A stretch of 5,403 nt of DNA from Deferribacteres bacterium (GTDB lineage: Bacteria; Thermosulfidibacterota; Thermosulfidibacteria; Thermosulfidibacterales; Thermosulfidibacteraceae): the NCBI GenBank assembly GCA_013153205.1, contig JAADEW010000075.1, forward strand, positions 1-5,403. Reading direction: 5' to 3'. Positions 3,057-5,403 of the stretch are shown in pieces. A model generated the notes under the pieces. It had not been told where the DNA came from. It ran no database searches and was given only the letters and a program-made list of their open reading frames with translations. Positions within the stretch are counted from its first letter, which is position 1. Each line of letters starts with the position of its first letter. The translations under genes and the position numbers were made by a program.

Positions 3057-5403
3057 ATGGGCAAGAAGGCAGAGCCGAGAGTGGGAGTTTATATATGCCA
3101 CTGCGGAATAAACATCGCTTACAAGGTGGATGTTGAAGCGGTAAGGGATTACGCCGCTACCCTTCCGCATGTGGTGGTTGCGAGGGACTACAAGTTTATG
3201 TGCTCCAATGTGGGCCAGCAGATGATTATAGACGACATCAAAAAATACAACCTCAACCGCGTGGTGGTGGCTTCCTGTTCCCCGAGGATGCACGAAAAGA
3301 CCTTCAGGAAAGCCTGTGAGAAAGCCGGGCTTAACCCCTATCTCTTTCAGATGGCGAGCATTCGTGAGCAGGTTTCCTGGGTGCACGAAGACGAAAAGGT
3401 GGCGACGGAGAAGGCGAAGGAGCTGGTGAGGGCGGCGGTCTTCAGGGTGATACACCACGAGCCTCTTGAAAGGAGGTTCGTCAACATCAACCCCAATGTT
3501 CTCATCGTCGGTGGTGGTATAGCGGGTATGCAGGCGGCTCTGGAGATAGCGGATGCCGGAAAGACCGTCTATCTCGTGGAGCGGGAGCCTTCCATCGGCG
3601 GGCACATGGCCAAGTTTGACAAGACCTTCCCCACACTTGACTGTGCCGCCTGCATTATGACGCCCAAGATGGTGTCCGTGGGTCAGCACGAAAACATCAA
3701 GCTTTTCGCGTATTCCGAGGTGGAGAGCGTTGAGGGCTTCATCGGCAACTTCAGGGTGAAGATAAGGAAAAAGGCAAGGTATGTGGACGAGGAGAAGTGC
3801 ACCGGTTGTGGTGAGTGCGCCAATGTCTGTCCCGTTAGTGTGCCTTCAGAGTTTGAATACGGTCTTAAGGAGAGAACAGCCATTTACAGGCCGTTTCCGC
3901 AGGCCGTTCCCAATGTCTTCACCATTTCAAAGGAGGGAATATCCCCGTGCAGAGGGGCGTGTCCCGCTCACCTTAACGCCCACGGTTATGTGAAGCTTGC
4001 GGGAAGCGGAAAGTATGAGGACGCCTTCAGGCTGATTATGGAAGGGGTCGTGCTTCCTGCATCGCTGGGCAGGGCGTGTCCTGCTTTTTGCGAATCCGAA
4101 TGCACAAGGGGGCTTATGGGCGGTCCTTTGAGGATAAGGCTTATCAAAAGGTTTGTGGCTGACTGGTATTACGAGAATGTGGGCACCACCTGTCCCTTTG
4201 AGGTCCCCGAGGAGAAGAAGGAAAAGGTGGCCGTGGTGGGGGCAGGTCCGGCGGGCCTTTCCTGTGCCTTTTACCTTGCCCTTAAAGGTTATGAGGTTAC
4301 CGTATTTGAGGCGAATGACGAGCCCGGTGGTATGGTGAGGTATGCCATACCCGAATACCGCGTGCCCAAGGATGTCCTCAGAAAGGATGTAGAGGTTATC
4401 AAAAGCGCCGGGGTAGAAATAAAAACCGGGGTTAAGGTAGGGAAGGACGGCTTAACTCTGGATGAGATTTTCGGTCAGGGTTACAAAGCGGTCTTTCTGG
4501 GCATCGGTGCGTGGAAGGACAGGCGGCTCGGAGTGGAAGGAGAGGAGCTTGAAGGGATTTACACATCCATAGACTTTCTCAAGCGCGTGAACACGGGCGA
4601 AAGGCCTTCAATAGGCAAAAAGGTGGCTGTTATAGGCGGTGGAAACTCCGCCATAGATGCGGCTCGCGTTGCAAGGAGGATGGGTGCCGATGTCACCATC
4701 GTGTATAGAAGAACGAGAGCGGAGATGCCCGCCTTTGAGCACGAGGTAGAGGCGGCTCTTGCAGAGGGGATAAAGATAGAGTTTCTCGCTACTCCCGTTG
4801 CCTTTAAGGGAGAGGGCGGCAAACTCAAAAAGATGGAGTGCATCCGCATGAAGCTGGGCGAGCCTGATGAGACCGGAAGGAGAAGGCCCATACCCATAGA
4901 GGGCTCAAACTACGAGGTGGAGGTGGACTCCGTTATACTCGCCATCGGTCAGGAGCCCGATTCTGAAGCCATAGCCGCTCTGGGGATAGAGGTTGACAGA
5001 GGCGGAAGGATAAAGGTGGAGCCGTCCACCCTTATGACCTCTAAAGAAGGGGTTTTTGCCGGTGGAGACGCGGTGACGGGGCCTTCCACCATAGTGGAGG
5101 CCATCGGATACGGCAGGAAAGCGGCTAAAGCCATAGACGCCTTCTTAAAGGGCGAGGAGATAGACCTTTCGGAAGAGCTTTCCGTGGTTGATAAAGAGGC
5201 TGTGCTCAAAAGAAGGAAGTATGAGAGGCTCTCTCCTGCTCCCGTTGAGGAACTGCCTGTTGAAAGCAGGATAAAATCTTTTGATGAGGTTGAGCTTCCC
5301 CTTACCGAGGAGCAGGTGGCTTTTGAGGGTGGAAGGTGCATGGACTGCGCCATCTGCTGTGAGTGCAAGCAGTGCGTAGCCGCTTGTGAGGCGAAGGCTA
5401 TTG
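3057..5403 (+). CDS. hdrA: HdrA with an inserted GltD/NfnB-type NAD(P)H module (partial, 3' end cut)
   Basis: A flavin-iron-sulfur core subunit. The frame is open for 782 codons to the window edge with no stop. Domains in order: the HdrA N-terminal domain (about 1-140) with YICHCG (C14, C16), C49 and C74 (ASCSPRMHE); the FAD Rossmann motif GGGIAG at 152-157, then GGHMAKFDKTFPTLDCAAC (C196, C199) and TPKM; a ferredoxin motif C248-x2-C251-x2-C254-x3-C258-P, followed by the HdrA-typical AIYRPFPQAVPN. A GltD/NfnB-like module then begins: C298/C302-P, C341, C345, C349; FAD site GAGPAG at 395-400; GGMVRYAIPEYRVP at 424-437; nucleotide-binding GGGNSAIDAAR at 527-537 with YRRTRAEMPA at 550-559; GVFAGGD at 665-671. 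A cysteine-rich segment (C761, C764, C767, C768, C770, C773, C777) ends the visible part. The double arginine of YRR is as in NADPH-using GltD. The start is ATG 3057, 10 bases after the hdrB stop, with GAGGGG upstream. I infer an NAD(P)H-linked, possibly electron-bifurcating HdrA; the nucleotide and the direction of flow are not shown by sequence. Confidence 0.93.
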   Translation, partial: MGKKAEPRVGVYICHCGINIAYKVDVEAVRDYAATLPHVVVARDYKFMCSNVGQQMIIDDIKKYNLNRVVVASCSPRMHEKTFRKACEKAGLNPYLFQMASIREQVSWVHEDEKVATEKAKELVRAAVFRVIHHEPLERRFVNINPNVLIVGGGIAGMQAALEIADAGKTVYLVEREPSIGGHMAKFDKTFPTLDCAACIMTPKMVSVGQHENIKLFAYSEVESVEGFIGNFRVKIRKKARYVDEEKCTGCGECANVCPVSVPSEFEYGLKERTAIYRPFPQAVPNVFTISKEGISPCRGACPAHLNAHGYVKLAGSGKYEDAFRLIMEGVVLPASLGRACPAFCESECTRGLMGGPLRIRLIKRFVADWYYENVGTTCPFEVPEEKKEKVAVVGAGPAGLSCAFYLALKGYEVTVFEANDEPGGMVRYAIPEYRVPKDVLRKDVEVIKSAGVEIKTGVKVGKDGLTLDEIFGQGYKAVFLGIGAWKDRRLGVEGEELEGIYTSIDFLKRVNTGERPSIGKKVAVIGGGNSAIDAARVARRMGADVTIVYRRTRAEMPAFEHEVEAALAEGIKIEFLATPVAFKGEGGKLKKMECIRMKLGEPDETGRRRPIPIEGSNYEVEVDSVILAIGQEPDSEAIAALGIEVDRGGRIKVEPSTLMTSKEGVFAGGDAVTGPSTIVEAIGYGRKAAKAIDAFLKGEEIDLSEELSVVDKEAVLKRRKYERLSPAPVEELPVESRIKSFDEVELPLTEEQVAFEGGRCMDCAICCECKQCVAACEAKAI

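Noticed and set aside
2249..3689. Two long minus-strand frames (2249-2890 and 3012-3689)
   Set aside because: They lie opposite hdrB and the start of hdrA, have compositionally odd His/Arg/Leu-rich proteins without motifs, and have no ribosome binding site that I can see.
3900..3970. A frameshift or assembly join where HdrA changes into GltD
   Set aside because: The reading frame stays open and in phase from 3057 to 5403, codon usage does not change, and the transition (AVPNVFTISKEGISPCRGACP) is seamless, so a true fusion is more likely.
4559..5368. Minus-strand frames 4559-4897 and 4949-5368
   Set aside because: They are opposite the GltD module of hdrA, where the sense frame carries unmistakable nucleotide-binding motifs. 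The antisense proteins are Ser-rich shadows.
565..5403. A methanogenic archaeal origin because of hdrABC
   Set aside because: The promoter is a bacterial TTGACT-17-TATAAT, and the HdrA-GltD architecture and PII sequence fit thermophilic bacteria better. Hdr-like complexes are widespread in bacteria.

Overview
The window reads as a thermophilic, anaerobic or microaerophilic bacterium with roughly balanced base composition. The signs are strong Shine-Dalgarno sites (AAGGAGG, GGAGGT), a textbook sigma-70-type promoter, heavy use of AGG/AGA for arginine and ATA for isoleucine, and lysine/glutamate-rich proteins. An Aquificota-type organism (for example the Desulfurobacteriaceae) is my leading guess. 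That guess rests on general resemblance, not on a search, and Thermodesulfobacteriota or other thermophilic chemolithotrophs remain possible.

Layout: (1) 28-366 encodes a complete PII nitrogen/carbon signalling protein (glnB) with its own ribosome binding site. (2) 367-564 is a non-coding gap of just under 200 bases. It holds several inverted repeats and, at its right end, a promoter with TTGACT, a 17-base spacer and TATAAT. (3) From 565 to beyond the right edge lies one tightly packed co-directional operon: an FdhB/FrhB-like iron-sulfur protein, HdrC, HdrB and a very large HdrA. The junctions are a 1-base overlap, a 4-base overlap and a 10-base gap, so the four genes are almost certainly co-translated.

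The main point of interest is the last gene. It starts as an ordinary HdrA: N-terminal cysteine domain, FAD Rossmann motif, the DCAAC motif and a ferredoxin-like cluster. Where HdrA normally carries on, it is interrupted by a complete GltD/NfnB-type NAD(P)H:FAD oxidoreductase module, followed by a further cysteine-rich ferredoxin-like segment. The frame is open to the last base of the window (782 codons seen), so the protein is longer still and its C-terminal part is not visible.

Working together, the genes suggest a cytoplasmic, soluble heterodisulfide-reductase-like complex. HdrB keeps all cysteines for two non-cubane clusters (the disulfide site), HdrC wires it with two [4Fe-4S] clusters, and HdrA carries a flavin that could bifurcate or confurcate electrons. 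The built-in GltD module would bring in NAD(P)H, and the FdhB/FrhB-like subunit would give a second flavin/iron-sulfur port, perhaps to ferredoxin or a dehydrogenase. No hydrogenase subunit, MvhD or FlxA gene is visible. The physiological disulfide, the pyridine nucleotide and the direction of flow are inference. Fusions of HdrA with pyridine-nucleotide modules are known in anaerobes in general terms; this particular gene set and its substrate are not something I can name.
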